From contig NZ_FOXH01000017.1 in the NCBI RefSeq assembly GCF_900115665.1, positions 62,001 through 126,000 of the forward strand: a stretch of DNA of 64,000 nucleotides, in the 5' to 3' direction. Below the pieces are notes generated by a model that was not told the origin of the DNA, ran no database searches, and worked only from the letters and a program-made list of their open reading frames with translations. Positions 29,139-38,092 of this stretch are shown here, piece after piece. This stretch comes from Pseudarcicella hirudinis. GTDB taxonomy: Bacteria; Bacteroidota; Bacteroidia; Cytophagales; Spirosomataceae. Every line of letters starts with the position of its first letter. Positions within the stretch are counted from its first letter, which is position 1. A program made the translations under genes and the position numbers.

Positions 29139-30617
29139 ATGAAAAGAACAATCACTCTCCTGGGCAGTATTCTGCTAGCCTGTACGGTACTATTTTCAAC
29201 AGTCGGCCTGAAAAACAAAAATTTAGTGCCCGGAGAAAATGAAATTAAACTTTGCTATTCTTCTACCAGTACAGTGGCAGAAAAAGCAATGCCATTTGAA
29301 ACAAGTGTTGATAAAGTGGCTGCAGTAATGATTAGAAAAAACATCTATTCATTAAGCGACGCTGAAATTAATTCCATTAAAGCCGGAATAGCTGCCATGA
29401 AAGCCTTGCCTATAACAAACCAGACCAGCTGGCAGTATCAGGCAGCTATTCACGGCACTTTTACTACTCCTAATTCCCCGGCATGGAATTCCTGTCAGCA
29501 TGGAACCCAGTTTTTCCTTTCGTGGCACCGGATGTATCTTTATTTTTTTGAGAGAATATTACGGGCAAAATCAGGAAATCCCAATCTGACACTTCCATAC
29601 TGGGATTATCAGACAAATGCAGCACTACATCCGGCTTACCGGAATAGTAGTACCGGAAATACATTATATGATAATACGCGCAATTCTTCCATTAATGGTG
29701 GCGGGTCATTACCATCAAGCATAATGGTTGCCATTGATAATGCTTTAAATAATAATATTCCTTTCTTTAATTTTAACAGTGATCTTGAAGGACCTCATGG
29801 TTCCGTACACGTTTCAATAGGGGGTAATATGGGCGTAGTTAAAACAGCCGCTAAAGATCCTGTTTTTTGGCTGCATCATGCCAACATTGACCGTCTTTGG
29901 GAAAAATGGTTAAGAAAATGTGGAGGGCGAACAAACCCGACATCCGATAACGCATGGATGAATACGAAATTTACTTTCTTTGATGAGAATGGACATGCTG
30001 TAATAATGACAGGAAGTCAGATTGTTAATACTGCTACTCAATTGAATTATCGTTATGATTTTCCGCCAAAACTACCTTGCAATTTCTCATTGGATATTTC
30101 AAAATGGAACTGGAAAATCTTAAAACCCCTTAGAGTCGTTAATACAAAACCATTTGACAAAAGTCGTCTGAAACTTTCATTTGCTAAAACCCCGGTAATT
30201 AATGATGACTTTAAACTGCTAAACAGTCAAAAGTTAAACTTTTCTACTACCGGAATTTCCGACAAAGTAATGATTGAAATAGATCAGGTAAAAGTTTCAA
30301 AATTACCGGAAGGAACGATAGAAGTTTATCTTAATTTACCAGCGAATGAAACGCCATCTGTTAAAAGTAAATCATTTGCCGGAGTTCTGAATCTCTTCGG
30401 AATCGGTGAGCACGATCATCATGGCAAAGAAACGCCTATTTCTGTTAATGTTTCTTCTGCTGTTAAAAATTTAGGTTTGGGAGCATCAGACTTAAGCAAA
30501 GCCGAATTAACCTTTATAGTCAGGGGCAATACATTAAATGGTAAAGAAATAAAAACTGAAGATAATATACAGATCGGAGCAGTTAATTTCGTTATTCATA
30601 AAGCTCAGGCTCAATAA
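29139..30617 (+). CDS. Exported tyrosinase/polyphenol oxidase with plant-PPO-like C-terminal domain
   Basis: A 492-aa type-3 copper enzyme that oxidises phenols to quinones. A signal peptide (about 20 residues) suggests export. The CuA ligands are H105, H121 and H130 (IHGTF, CQHGTQ, SWHRMYLYFFERIL). C119 sits two residues before H121, the Cys-x-His spacing that makes a thioether bridge in fungal-type enzymes. The CuB ligands are H220 and H224 (GPHGSVH) plus H246/H247 (FWLHHANIDRLW). After the catalytic core, residues about 375-492 form a beta domain. LPEGTIEVYLNLP, SFAGVLNLFG and IQIGAVNF resemble the KFDV domain of plant polyphenol oxidases. The next gene encodes that domain alone. Substrate unknown. 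Confidence 0.93.
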   Translation: MKRTITLLGSILLACTVLFSTVGLKNKNLVPGENEIKLCYSSTSTVAEKAMPFETSVDKVAAVMIRKNIYSLSDAEINSIKAGIAAMKALPITNQTSWQYQAAIHGTFTTPNSPAWNSCQHGTQFFLSWHRMYLYFFERILRAKSGNPNLTLPYWDYQTNAALHPAYRNSSTGNTLYDNTRNSSINGGGSLPSSIMVAIDNALNNNIPFFNFNSDLEGPHGSVHVSIGGNMGVVKTAAKDPVFWLHHANIDRLWEKWLRKCGGRTNPTSDNAWMNTKFTFFDENGHAVIMTGSQIVNTATQLNYRYDFPPKLPCNFSLDISKWNWKILKPLRVVNTKPFDKSRLKLSFAKTPVINDDFKLLNSQKLNFSTTGISDKVMIEIDQVKVSKLPEGTIEVYLNLPANETPSVKSKSFAGVLNLFGIGEHDHHGKETPISVNVSSAVKNLGLGASDLSKAELTFIVRGNTLNGKEIKTEDNIQIGAVNFVIHKAQAQ

Positions 30618-30619
30618 AG

Positions 30620-31162
30620 TTGGAAACATATTTAACCATATTGCTCATAGGAATAGCCAAATTTTCAACTTTGGGGTTGCTAAACACGTCTGTTCCTATG
30701 TGCACTTATAAAACATCTGACACAGTAACAATAGCTCAATCTCAAAAAGCTATTACTTTTCAAAAGGGTGAAAAATTTTGCCGGATTCCATTGGTATTTT
30801 CCGGCAACTCTCCTTTGAAAACTAATATAAAATCTTTGCTGGTTTTTGAACAGGTGACTGTAGATCCACTGCCTGAGGGAGTTTACGAAATATATTTAGT
30901 GAATAACTCAAAAAATGAGAAAAAAGTCTTCTCAGCCAAATCCCGAGATTTCATAAATGTATTAGATCTTTATAATCTATCTGATAAACCCATTGTTATT
31001 AACATCTCTAATTCCATACAACAGCTTGGATTACAAAATAAATCATTATCCGAACTTTCTGTAGTCATTTTCTTTAATGGTAACGTGCTTCCTGACAAAA
31101 GAAAAGTACGTCATAATAGTAAGCTATCTATTGGACGCATCCGACTGGTTCAGGAGTGCTGA
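30620..31162 (+). CDS. Orphan tyrosinase-C-terminal-like (KFDV-type) domain protein
   Basis: A 180-aa protein starting at a TTG two bases after the tyrosinase stop, so translation is probably coupled. The first 20 residues form a signal or membrane segment. The last 105 residues align by eye with the tyrosinase C-terminal domain: LPEGVYEIYL with LPEGTIEVYL, SRDFINVLDLY with SKSFAGVLNLF, PIVINISNSIQQLGL with PISVNVSSAVKNLGL, and LSIGRIRL with IQIGAVNF. It has no copper-binding core. It may be a caddie-like partner, a lid for the active site, or a paralogous binding domain; none is proven. A later ATG at 30698 would remove the signal segment. Confidence 0.7.
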   Translation: METYLTILLIGIAKFSTLGLLNTSVPMCTYKTSDTVTIAQSQKAITFQKGEKFCRIPLVFSGNSPLKTNIKSLLVFEQVTVDPLPEGVYEIYLVNNSKNEKKVFSAKSRDFINVLDLYNLSDKPIVINISNSIQQLGLQNKSLSELSVVIFFNGNVLPDKRKVRHNSKLSIGRIRLVQEC

Positions 31163-31210
31163 TTTATTTTGATAAACATTGGATCATTTACCTTGTCCTG
31201 TCCTAGATTT

Positions 31211-31236
31211 ATGCTCTGTGAGCCAAAGAGCATGGA
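31211..31236. repeat. Second copy of a 26-base palindromic repeat
   Basis: ATGCTCTGTGAGCC...AGAGCATGGA matches 17969-17994 in 24 of 26 bases, with a shorter stem. Neighbouring genes are unrelated, so this looks like a dispersed REP-like element rather than shared gene sequence. Confidence 0.6.
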
Positions 31237-31414
31237 GGGATCTATATACAGTAGTTTTTGGAAAAGAAATTTGTAAATGGAATAGAGTAAAAACACAGAG
31301 GAGTCTTCCAGCTCAACCCTTAGGTCAAGTAAATAAATGGACAACATCTCTCTACAAAAAATATTACCTGAGAATTAATACATTTTATGATATAATAATT
31401 TATAACTTCTGTAT

Positions 31415-31439
31415 ACATTTTCATAAATGTGTATTTTTG
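31415..31439 (+). promoter_or_regulatory. Putative promoter and operator of the Crp-like gene
   Basis: TATTTTTG at 31432-31439 fits the TAnnTTTG box, 20 bases before the ATG. Just upstream, ACATTT-TCAT-AAATGT (31415-31430) is an inverted repeat that could bind a dimeric regulator, possibly the encoded Crp-like protein itself. No -33 element was seen. Confidence 0.4.
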
Positions 31440-31459
31440 TGGCTTTCTAGTAAAAACTC

Positions 31460-32020
31460 ATGAACTTAATTCAATTTTTCAATAAAGAAATAACATTTAC
31501 CGAAGAAGAAAACGAAGTATTGGCAACGGCTTTTAAGGAAGAAAACTATGCCAAGGGCACTACCGTTATTCAACCACATAGCTTCTCAAAAAAGGTTTAT
31601 TTTATCGAAAAAGGCTTACTTCGTTGTTATTATTACAAAGACGGAAAAGATATTACGCATTTCTTTTTTGATGAAGATACCTTCACCGCCCCGCTCAATA
31701 GTGTTTTTTACAATAAAGAAGAGCCTTATGGCTGGGAAACCCTGGAAGAAACAAGACTTCGGGTAATTCAATATGCTGATTTACAAGAGTTATTCATCAA
31801 ATACCCAAGTATTCAGCGTTTCTTTTTTAATGTTTCTTTGGATATTCTCAATGCCTTTGCCCTCAAGCTTGAATATCTTCAATTTCATAATGCCGAAGAG
31901 CGTTATACCAATCTACTTGAAACGAGTCCCAAAATTTTACTTCGAGCTTCATTAGGGCATATTGCCTCTTATTTGGGCATTACTCAGCAGACTTTAAGTG
32001 TTATCAGAGGCAAAAAATAA
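31460..32020 (+). CDS. Crp/Fnr-family transcription regulator
   Basis: A 186-aa protein. Residues about 25-115 form a cNMP-binding-type beta roll (KGTTVIQPHSFSKKVYFIEKGLLRCYYYKDGKDITHFFF). The C-terminus holds a short helix-turn-helix (LGHIASYLGITQQTLSVIRG). The usual cyclic-nucleotide residues (RxS-type phosphate cassette) are not evident, as in many Bacteroidota members whose effector is unknown. It lies upstream of, and on the same strand as, the NAD-domain gene and the RND efflux operon, which it may regulate. An inverted repeat in its own promoter suggests autoregulation; this is inference. Confidence 0.88.
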   Translation: MNLIQFFNKEITFTEEENEVLATAFKEENYAKGTTVIQPHSFSKKVYFIEKGLLRCYYYKDGKDITHFFFDEDTFTAPLNSVFYNKEEPYGWETLEETRLRVIQYADLQELFIKYPSIQRFFFNVSLDILNAFALKLEYLQFHNAEERYTNLLETSPKILLRASLGHIASYLGITQQTLSVIRGKK

Positions 32021-32119
32021 TTACTGCCTTTTCCATTTTTTAATATATGTGAAAAGTTTTCGTCATAATTCATCCGTGCTTTGCATTATCATTAATCAAT
32101 CAAAAAAGCATAGAGAAAT

Positions 32120-32500
32120 ATGGAAACGCATTATATCTTTTTGACATATCATACAGGAATGGCTTCCGTTTTTCCTGTTATTAAAGAAAGACTGGCAAAT
32201 CATGCTCAGGTCTCCCTGGTATATTTTTCATCAAATCATTGTTTCTATTTTCGGAAAGAGTTGGAGATTCTTCAGTGTCATTTCAGATCACAATTGTACA
32301 TCAGTTATGAATCTACTTACGATGAAAATGAAGGTTTACTAAATCAAGCCAATATCGAAGCGATCATCAATGCCAACACTGCTCCTGGTATGTGTTTTAC
32401 GATTTCGGGAGATCCTATATTTTCAGAAAAAATCAATAGAATACTCCTCTTTTTAGGTATAAAAAATATTATTATCCAGGAGCAATACTTCATTGCTTAA
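32120..32500 (+). CDS. Small protein resembling the NAD-binding half of ferredoxin reductases
   Basis: A 126-aa soluble protein. The end (GMCFTISGDPIFSEKINRILLFLGI, then IIIQEQYF) resembles the closing strands of the ferredoxin-NADP reductase NAD domain (G.P.f...v...L...G......E.F). VSLVYFSSNHCFYFRKELEIL near residue 30 would be the strand and helix before it. No FAD-binding half or iron-sulphur segment is present, and the usual Cys-Gly is replaced by Ser-Gly. It may be a remnant, or a small partner using a flavoprotein made elsewhere. It lies between the Crp-like gene and the efflux operon. The assignment is tentative. Confidence 0.55.
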   Translation: METHYIFLTYHTGMASVFPVIKERLANHAQVSLVYFSSNHCFYFRKELEILQCHFRSQLYISYESTYDENEGLLNQANIEAIINANTAPGMCFTISGDPIFSEKINRILLFLGIKNIIIQEQYFIA

Positions 32501-32560
32501 TTATACCTCAAGTAATACTTACTCTAATTCAATTAAAAAAATCCATCAATTAACAAACAC

Positions 32561-33580
32561 ATGAAATTTTATATCATGCCACTTGCCCTATTGCTAATAG
32601 CATGCAGTGGCGAAACGAAAGAGGTACAAAAAGAAGAGACCATTCTTGTCAAAACAGAACAGGTAGCTGCAACAAGTTTGAAGAATGAAATCACTATCAG
32701 CGGTAGTATTGAAGGCTTCAGTACTGTCCGCTTGGGTTTTATGGTAGCAGGCAAAATAAAAAGTATCAGCACAAAAGAGGGACAAAATATTTCAAAAGGG
32801 CAGTTAATTGCCAGTTTAGATCCCAGTAATTATTTAATTGCCAAGCAACTTTCGGATGTACAGGTAAATGCTACAAACGATGAATACAATCGATTAGACC
32901 GATTACGTACAATGGGCAGCGTTAGTGAAAGTGACTTTTCGAAAATCTCTTTTTCGCTTAAAGAAGCCCAATTACAGCAAAAACTTCAAGCAAAAAATGT
33001 AGAAGATACTAAGTTATATTCGCCCATTAGTGGCGTATTGCTAAATAAGCAAACAGAAGTCGGAGAAATTGTAGGCGTGGGGACTCCGTTATTTATACTT
33101 TCAGATATTCAAAAAGTACTTGTATTGGCATCTATTCCTGAATCAGAACTCCAACATATCCGGATCGGACAGGCAGCCAATATCTATATCGGTGCATTAG
33201 ACAAATCTTTTGAAGGAAACGTAAACGAAGTAGGGGCCTTAGCCGACCCGGATACCAGGGCATTTACTGTAAAAATCATTATAGAAAACAAGGGTTTGCA
33301 CATTCGTCCTGGAATGATTGCAGAAGTAACATTGAATAATCCCAGGCAAAAGAAAGGTATTTTACTACCATCGTCTTGCATTGGCAATGATGCAAATAGT
33401 CAGAATTATGTTTATGTGATTGACAAGGCTTCTCACAAGGCTTTCAAGCGTAATGTAAGTCTAGGCAAAATAATCAATGACAAAATTGAAGTGGTTTCCG
33501 GACTATCACCGGGAGAAACCGTCGTAACATCCGGGCAAACGAAACTTTCAGACGGGTCACTTTTCACTCTTTCAAAATAA
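32561..33580 (+). CDS. RND efflux periplasmic adaptor (membrane fusion) lipoprotein
   Basis: A 339-aa adaptor of the AcrA/HlyD type. The lipobox LIAC places the lipidated Cys at residue 15, fixing it to the inner membrane. A barrel-sandwich (lipoyl-like) domain is split around a short helical hairpin: GFMVAGKIKSIS and EGQNISKGQLIASLD, then LYSPISGVLLNKQTEVGEIV. A beta-barrel segment (about 190-260) and a C-terminal membrane-proximal domain (GETVVTSGQTKLSDG) follow. It links the inner-membrane pump to the outer-membrane channel encoded just downstream. The pump gene starts eight bases after its stop. Confidence 0.93.
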   Translation: MKFYIMPLALLLIACSGETKEVQKEETILVKTEQVAATSLKNEITISGSIEGFSTVRLGFMVAGKIKSISTKEGQNISKGQLIASLDPSNYLIAKQLSDVQVNATNDEYNRLDRLRTMGSVSESDFSKISFSLKEAQLQQKLQAKNVEDTKLYSPISGVLLNKQTEVGEIVGVGTPLFILSDIQKVLVLASIPESELQHIRIGQAANIYIGALDKSFEGNVNEVGALADPDTRAFTVKIIIENKGLHIRPGMIAEVTLNNPRQKKGILLPSSCIGNDANSQNYVYVIDKASHKAFKRNVSLGKIINDKIEVVSGLSPGETVVTSGQTKLSDGSLFTLSK

Positions 33581-33588
33581 TCAGTATC

Positions 33589-36500
33589 ATGAATTTTATT
33601 GAAGCAGCACTTAAATATAAGCATCTCACGCTCTCGGTCTTGTTGATGCTATTTGCCATTGGCGTAAATTCATTACTTGAAATGCCTCGTAGAGAAGATC
33701 CTAAAGTTACGATTCGCCAGGGGCTTGTAATTGCCCTGTTTCCCGGAGCAAAACCCGTACAGGTAGAAAATCAAGTAACGAAAAAGTTAGAGCAATATCT
33801 ATTTCAATATGAAGAAGTAGATAAAACCAAAACCTATTCTACTACCAAAGACGGAATAGCAGTAATCAATGTTGAACTTACCGAAAAAGTAAAACAACCT
33901 GATATCTTTTGGAATAAGCTCAGACATCAGCTTTTAATTTCAAAAGAGGTAGATTTACCCAAAGGAGTACAAGGCCCAATTGTTGATTCCGACTTTGGAG
34001 ATACCGAAGCTATGGTAATTGCCTTAGAAAGTAACGATGCCACCTATGAACAACTAAAGGTTTATACCCAAAAAATGGAAGCCTCTATTCGCACTTTGCC
34101 CGAGGCTTCAAAAGTAAAACGCATTGGAGAACAACAGGAAGAAATTGTAGTGTCGTCGAGTTCAGAAAAATTATCTCGCTATCGTATCAATCTCTGGCAA
34201 GTAGTTAATTTGTTACAATCTCAAAACAGCATTAATGCTACTGGTAAAGTAAAAAACGAAAATACCGAAACGTCTCTTTATACCAGTGGGCATTATCATA
34301 CAGAAAACGACCTGGCCAACCAAATCATTGGTACTTCTTCGACTGGGGCAGGCATGAAATTGGGAGATATAGCCTCATTACAAAGAGATTATGCGGAACC
34401 GGAAAGCATTATTACAGTGAACGGCAATAAGGCTATGTTGCTTTCAATACAAATGCACGAGGGTAATAATATTGTAGATTTTGGAAAAAAAGTAGATGCA
34501 AAAATCAAGGATGTACAAAAACTGATTCCTTCCAGTATCAAAGTAACTACTTTGGTATCACAACCCACGTTGGTTGATAAAAACATTTCACACTTTATCA
34601 AAGAGTTTTTTCTGGCAATTGTTTCGGTGATAATAGTAGTTATTCTGTTATTACCTTTCAGAATTGCCTCGGTAGCAGCAATGGCAATACCTGTAACTGT
34701 TGCTTTAACTTTTGCTTTGATGAATACCTTCGGGATTGAATTACACCAGGTTTCATTGGCTGCATTAATATTGGTGCTGGGAATGGTCGTTGACGACGCC
34801 ATCGTTATTGCCGATAATTATGTAGAACTGTTAGACGAAGGTGTAAACAGATGGGATGCAGCCTGGCGAAGTGCTTACGACCTCATCATTCCGGTTCTGA
34901 CAGCTACTATTACCATTATTGCCTCGTTTATGCCAATGGTTTTACTTAGAGGATCAACAGGTGAATTTATCTATACATTGCCCATTACGGTTGCCATTGC
35001 TTTAATTGCCTCTTACTTTGTGGCTTTGGTACTTACACCTTTGTTATGCTATACTTTTATCAAAAAAGGTTTGCATAGTAATAGTTCAACAAGTGACGAA
35101 AGTAGCCCGAAGAAAGAAAAGAAATCAGTATTGACCTATATGCAAGATGGCTACAATGTCGCATTAGACTGCTGTGTTAGATTTCCAAAACTTACCATAC
35201 TGGGAAGTACTGGATCAATAGTGGTAGCATATTTTTTAATGACTAATGGTGTCCGCGAACTCTTTTTCCCACCAGCAGAACGCAATCAATTTATCATAGA
35301 AGTATGGATGCCTACAGGTACAAAGATTGCCGAAACTCAAGAGGTAATTCTAGAAGCCGAAAAACTTATCAAAATTGATAACAGAGTAAATTCTTACGCT
35401 ACTTTTGTCGGGACATCTGCTCCACGGTTTTATTACAATTTCGCCCCTGAAGTACCAACTCCCAATTATGCGATCATTCTGGTAAATACCACCACAGAAA
35501 AAACCGCCGAAGAGTTAAGCGCAGAGCTCAGAGAAAAAGTAAAAACCTTAACTACCGAAGGTACTTTCTTTGTAAAACTGATGCAACAAGGTTCGCAATT
35601 GATTGCTCCTGTAGAAGTTCGAATTGTCGGTGAAGACATTGCTCAACTTAAAACCATCGGTAGCCAGATAGAAAGTATTTTAAAGAAAAGTAAGGGCAGT
35701 GTTTTAGTAAGAAATGATTTTGCAGAAGATAGCTATGGCATTGATATAAGAGTAAAAGAAGAAGCCCAAAAACTTGGTTTTACTACTTCAGGTATTGCTC
35801 AAATGGTTTATACTGGTTTTAGTGGTTATCCGGTTTCTACGATTTATGAAGGAAATAATCCTGTCAATATTGTACTACGATTAGACAAAGACTATCGAAA
35901 AGATACCCAAGATTTAGAAAATATCTATCTGACATCGCCTGTTAGCAACGAAGAAGTACCACTTCGACAGATTTCTGACCTGATTCCGCAGTGGCAAACG
36001 GGAAAAATAATGCACCGCAACGGCGTAAGAACTCTAACAGTACAAAGCGAAACCATGCCGAATGTTTTGCCTGCCGAATTACTCAGTGAAATCAAAGGCG
36101 ATATAGATAAATTAAAATTGCCAAGTGGTTACCGAATTGAATACGGCGGCGAAGAAGCAAATAAAGATGAGGTATTTGTAGATATGGTAAGTGCCATGCT
36201 GATTAGCTTAGTTCTTATTTTCTTTATCTTACTTTTCCAGTTCAAAAACCTCAAAGAAGCATTCATTATTATGCTTACAATTCCTTTGAGTTTGTTTGGA
36301 GCAATCTTCGGTTTATACATTACAGGAAACAACTTTAGTTTTACGGCTTTCATTGGTTTGATTGCACTGTCTGGAATTGTAGTTCGGAATGCCATTATTT
36401 TAGTGGACTATACTAATATCTTGATTAAACAAGGTATGGACATCCGAACAGCGTCTATCCTTGCAGCTCAACGTCGCTTACGGCCTATTTTTCTTACAGC

Positions 36501-36708
36501 AATGGCGGCGGCTATCGGAGTAATGCCAATGATTATTTCTAAATCTGCCATGTGGGCCCCGCTTGCCAGCGTGCTTGCTTTCGGAGTAATCTGGAGTATG
36601 ATTATGGCATTGCTGACTGTGCCAGTGCTGTACATTGCTTGGATGAAGCCAAAAGATAAAAATCAATTTTTACAAGATTCAAAAACACTTGTTTTCCATG
36701 AAGTTTAA
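33589..36708 (+). CDS. RND efflux transporter, inner-membrane pump
   Basis: A 1039-aa protein of normal RND length with twelve spans in two halves and two large periplasmic loops. Span 4 contains the proton-relay acidic pair in LGMVVDDAIVIADN. That pattern fits drug-type (HAE-like) pumps better than the heavy-metal CzcA type. The second half mirrors the first (GLIALSGIVVRNAIILVDY). It uses proton influx to drive substrates out through the adaptor and the TolC-like channel. The channel gene overlaps its end by 11 bases. Substrates cannot be read from the sequence. Confidence 0.95.
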   Translation: MNFIEAALKYKHLTLSVLLMLFAIGVNSLLEMPRREDPKVTIRQGLVIALFPGAKPVQVENQVTKKLEQYLFQYEEVDKTKTYSTTKDGIAVINVELTEKVKQPDIFWNKLRHQLLISKEVDLPKGVQGPIVDSDFGDTEAMVIALESNDATYEQLKVYTQKMEASIRTLPEASKVKRIGEQQEEIVVSSSSEKLSRYRINLWQVVNLLQSQNSINATGKVKNENTETSLYTSGHYHTENDLANQIIGTSSTGAGMKLGDIASLQRDYAEPESIITVNGNKAMLLSIQMHEGNNIVDFGKKVDAKIKDVQKLIPSSIKVTTLVSQPTLVDKNISHFIKEFFLAIVSVIIVVILLLPFRIASVAAMAIPVTVALTFALMNTFGIELHQVSLAALILVLGMVVDDAIVIADNYVELLDEGVNRWDAAWRSAYDLIIPVLTATITIIASFMPMVLLRGSTGEFIYTLPITVAIALIASYFVALVLTPLLCYTFIKKGLHSNSSTSDESSPKKEKKSVLTYMQDGYNVALDCCVRFPKLTILGSTGSIVVAYFLMTNGVRELFFPPAERNQFIIEVWMPTGTKIAETQEVILEAEKLIKIDNRVNSYATFVGTSAPRFYYNFAPEVPTPNYAIILVNTTTEKTAEELSAELREKVKTLTTEGTFFVKLMQQGSQLIAPVEVRIVGEDIAQLKTIGSQIESILKKSKGSVLVRNDFAEDSYGIDIRVKEEAQKLGFTTSGIAQMVYTGFSGYPVSTIYEGNNPVNIVLRLDKDYRKDTQDLENIYLTSPVSNEEVPLRQISDLIPQWQTGKIMHRNGVRTLTVQSETMPNVLPAELLSEIKGDIDKLKLPSGYRIEYGGEEANKDEVFVDMVSAMLISLVLIFFILLFQFKNLKEAFIIMLTIPLSLFGAIFGLYITGNNFSFTAFIGLIALSGIVVRNAIILVDYTNILIKQGMDIRTASILAAQRRLRPIFLTAMAAAIGVMPMIISKSAMWAPLASVLAFGVIWSMIMALLTVPVLYIAWMKPKDKNQFLQDSKTLVFHEV

Positions 36709-38041
36709 TATCAAAAGCAATATTTTATTGCTACTCATTTTATTAATGAATGCTTTTGGCTTGAAAGCACAGTCGAGGCAAATATATTCTTTACAACAGT
36801 TGATAGAATCAGCCATGAAAACTAATCAATTACTTACGATTAAAGACTGGCAAATTCTGGAAAAAAAGAGTAAACTAAGAGAAGATAATATTAAAAAATA
36901 CCCTGCGGCTTCTCTGGATGGAAACTATCAATACAACTTCAAACTTGCAGAACTTACCATTCCTGCGGGGGTACTTGGCTCTGTAACAACCAATACGGGA
37001 CTCGAGCAATTGTTGCCACAAGAAAGTAGCAGATTTACCCTCGGTGAACGCAATACTTATGGCTTAGGTTTGTCTATATATCAGCCCATTAGTCAGCAGA
37101 CGAAAATAAAAACAGGTATAGACATCAATCGTCTTGATATTCAACTAACGGAAAAAGAAAAACTAAAAGCCAGTCAGCAATTGCGTTTGTCCATTGAAAA
37201 ACTGTATTATGGCGTATTAATCGTGCAGAAAAAAACAGAAGAATCAAAGGCAAATCTGGCACTTGTCAAAGCCAAACTCTATGATGCTGAAGGAGCTTTG
37301 AATGCTGGAAAAATAATCAGCGTAAGCATATCTGGCCTGCAAGCAAGTATCGCAGAAGAAGAACAAAACCATATGAAACTGACAATTCAAGCGCAAGATT
37401 ATCTTAGTGATTTGAGCTACCTAAGTAATATTAATGTTGATTCATTAGTGTTGAGAGATACTGACTTGAAGGAAGAATCACTTAAAGTATTGAATGAATA
37501 CAAAAATGATGCAGTCGCCAACCCAGATTTACAAATAGCACAGCTAATCAAAGAAAAAGCTTTACTTGGCGTAAAAGCAGCACAACAAGGAAATATTCCG
37601 GATGTAGGTGCTATTGCCGGTTACTCGTATCAATTCGGAAATCCGATTTTACCAACAGTGAATCTATTTGTTGGGTTAAATTTAAAATGGAATTTGCAAG
37701 ATCTTTTTACCAATAAAGAAGTATTAACCCAAAGAACTTTTCAAGTAAAGCAGGCAGAAGAGAATATTTCTTATCTCAAAAATCAATTGAATAGTGAATT
37801 GGCGAAAGCTTGGCGAAAAATTGATCAATCAAAAATTCTGATTGGTGTTGCCCAAAAAGTAGTGAAGTACCGCAACAATGCCCTCAAAGAACAAACCGAT
37901 AAAAATGCATCAGGGATGAATATAAAAACAGAGATACTTGAGGCACAAGCCCACTTGTCACAAGCCGAAGTCGATCTTTATTCAGCCAAATTATCTTATT
38001 TAATGGCTGTCGCAGAACTAAATAGTCTGATTGGCAAGTAA
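36698..38041 (+). CDS. TolC-family outer-membrane efflux channel
   Basis: I start this gene at the ATG at 36698 (MKFNIKSN, 447 aa). A TTG nine bases earlier is in frame but less likely. A signal peptide of about 24 residues (ending LKAQ) is followed by the long alpha-helical repeats of TolC proteins. These include LQQLIESAMKTNQLLTIKDW and a second-repeat helix near residue 370, with KQAEENISYLKNQLNSELAKAW and LSQAEVDLYSAKLSYL. Trimers form the exit duct for the RND pump. It is the last gene of the operon and is followed by a terminator. Confidence 0.93.
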   Translation: MKFNIKSNILLLLILLMNAFGLKAQSRQIYSLQQLIESAMKTNQLLTIKDWQILEKKSKLREDNIKKYPAASLDGNYQYNFKLAELTIPAGVLGSVTTNTGLEQLLPQESSRFTLGERNTYGLGLSIYQPISQQTKIKTGIDINRLDIQLTEKEKLKASQQLRLSIEKLYYGVLIVQKKTEESKANLALVKAKLYDAEGALNAGKIISVSISGLQASIAEEEQNHMKLTIQAQDYLSDLSYLSNINVDSLVLRDTDLKEESLKVLNEYKNDAVANPDLQIAQLIKEKALLGVKAAQQGNIPDVGAIAGYSYQFGNPILPTVNLFVGLNLKWNLQDLFTNKEVLTQRTFQVKQAEENISYLKNQLNSELAKAWRKIDQSKILIGVAQKVVKYRNNALKEQTDKNASGMNIKTEILEAQAHLSQAEVDLYSAKLSYLMAVAELNSLIGK

Positions 38042-38057
38042 ACAACTTTCTCTTTTC

Positions 38058-38092
38058 ATCAGCAACTGATACTCCGTGTATTAGTTGCTGAT
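38058..38092 (+). terminator. Terminator of the RND efflux operon
   Basis: A 15-bp stem with one G-T pair (ATCAGCAACTGATAC against GTATTAGTTGCTGAT) around a 5-base loop, 16 bases past the TolC-like stop and followed by TTTTG. Confidence 0.8.

Noticed and set aside
32561-38041. Metal (Czc/Cus) efflux as the role of the RND operon
   Set aside because: The span-4 motif VVDDAIVIADN is of the drug-type (HAE) kind, and no metal-binding His or Met clusters stand out in the adaptor.
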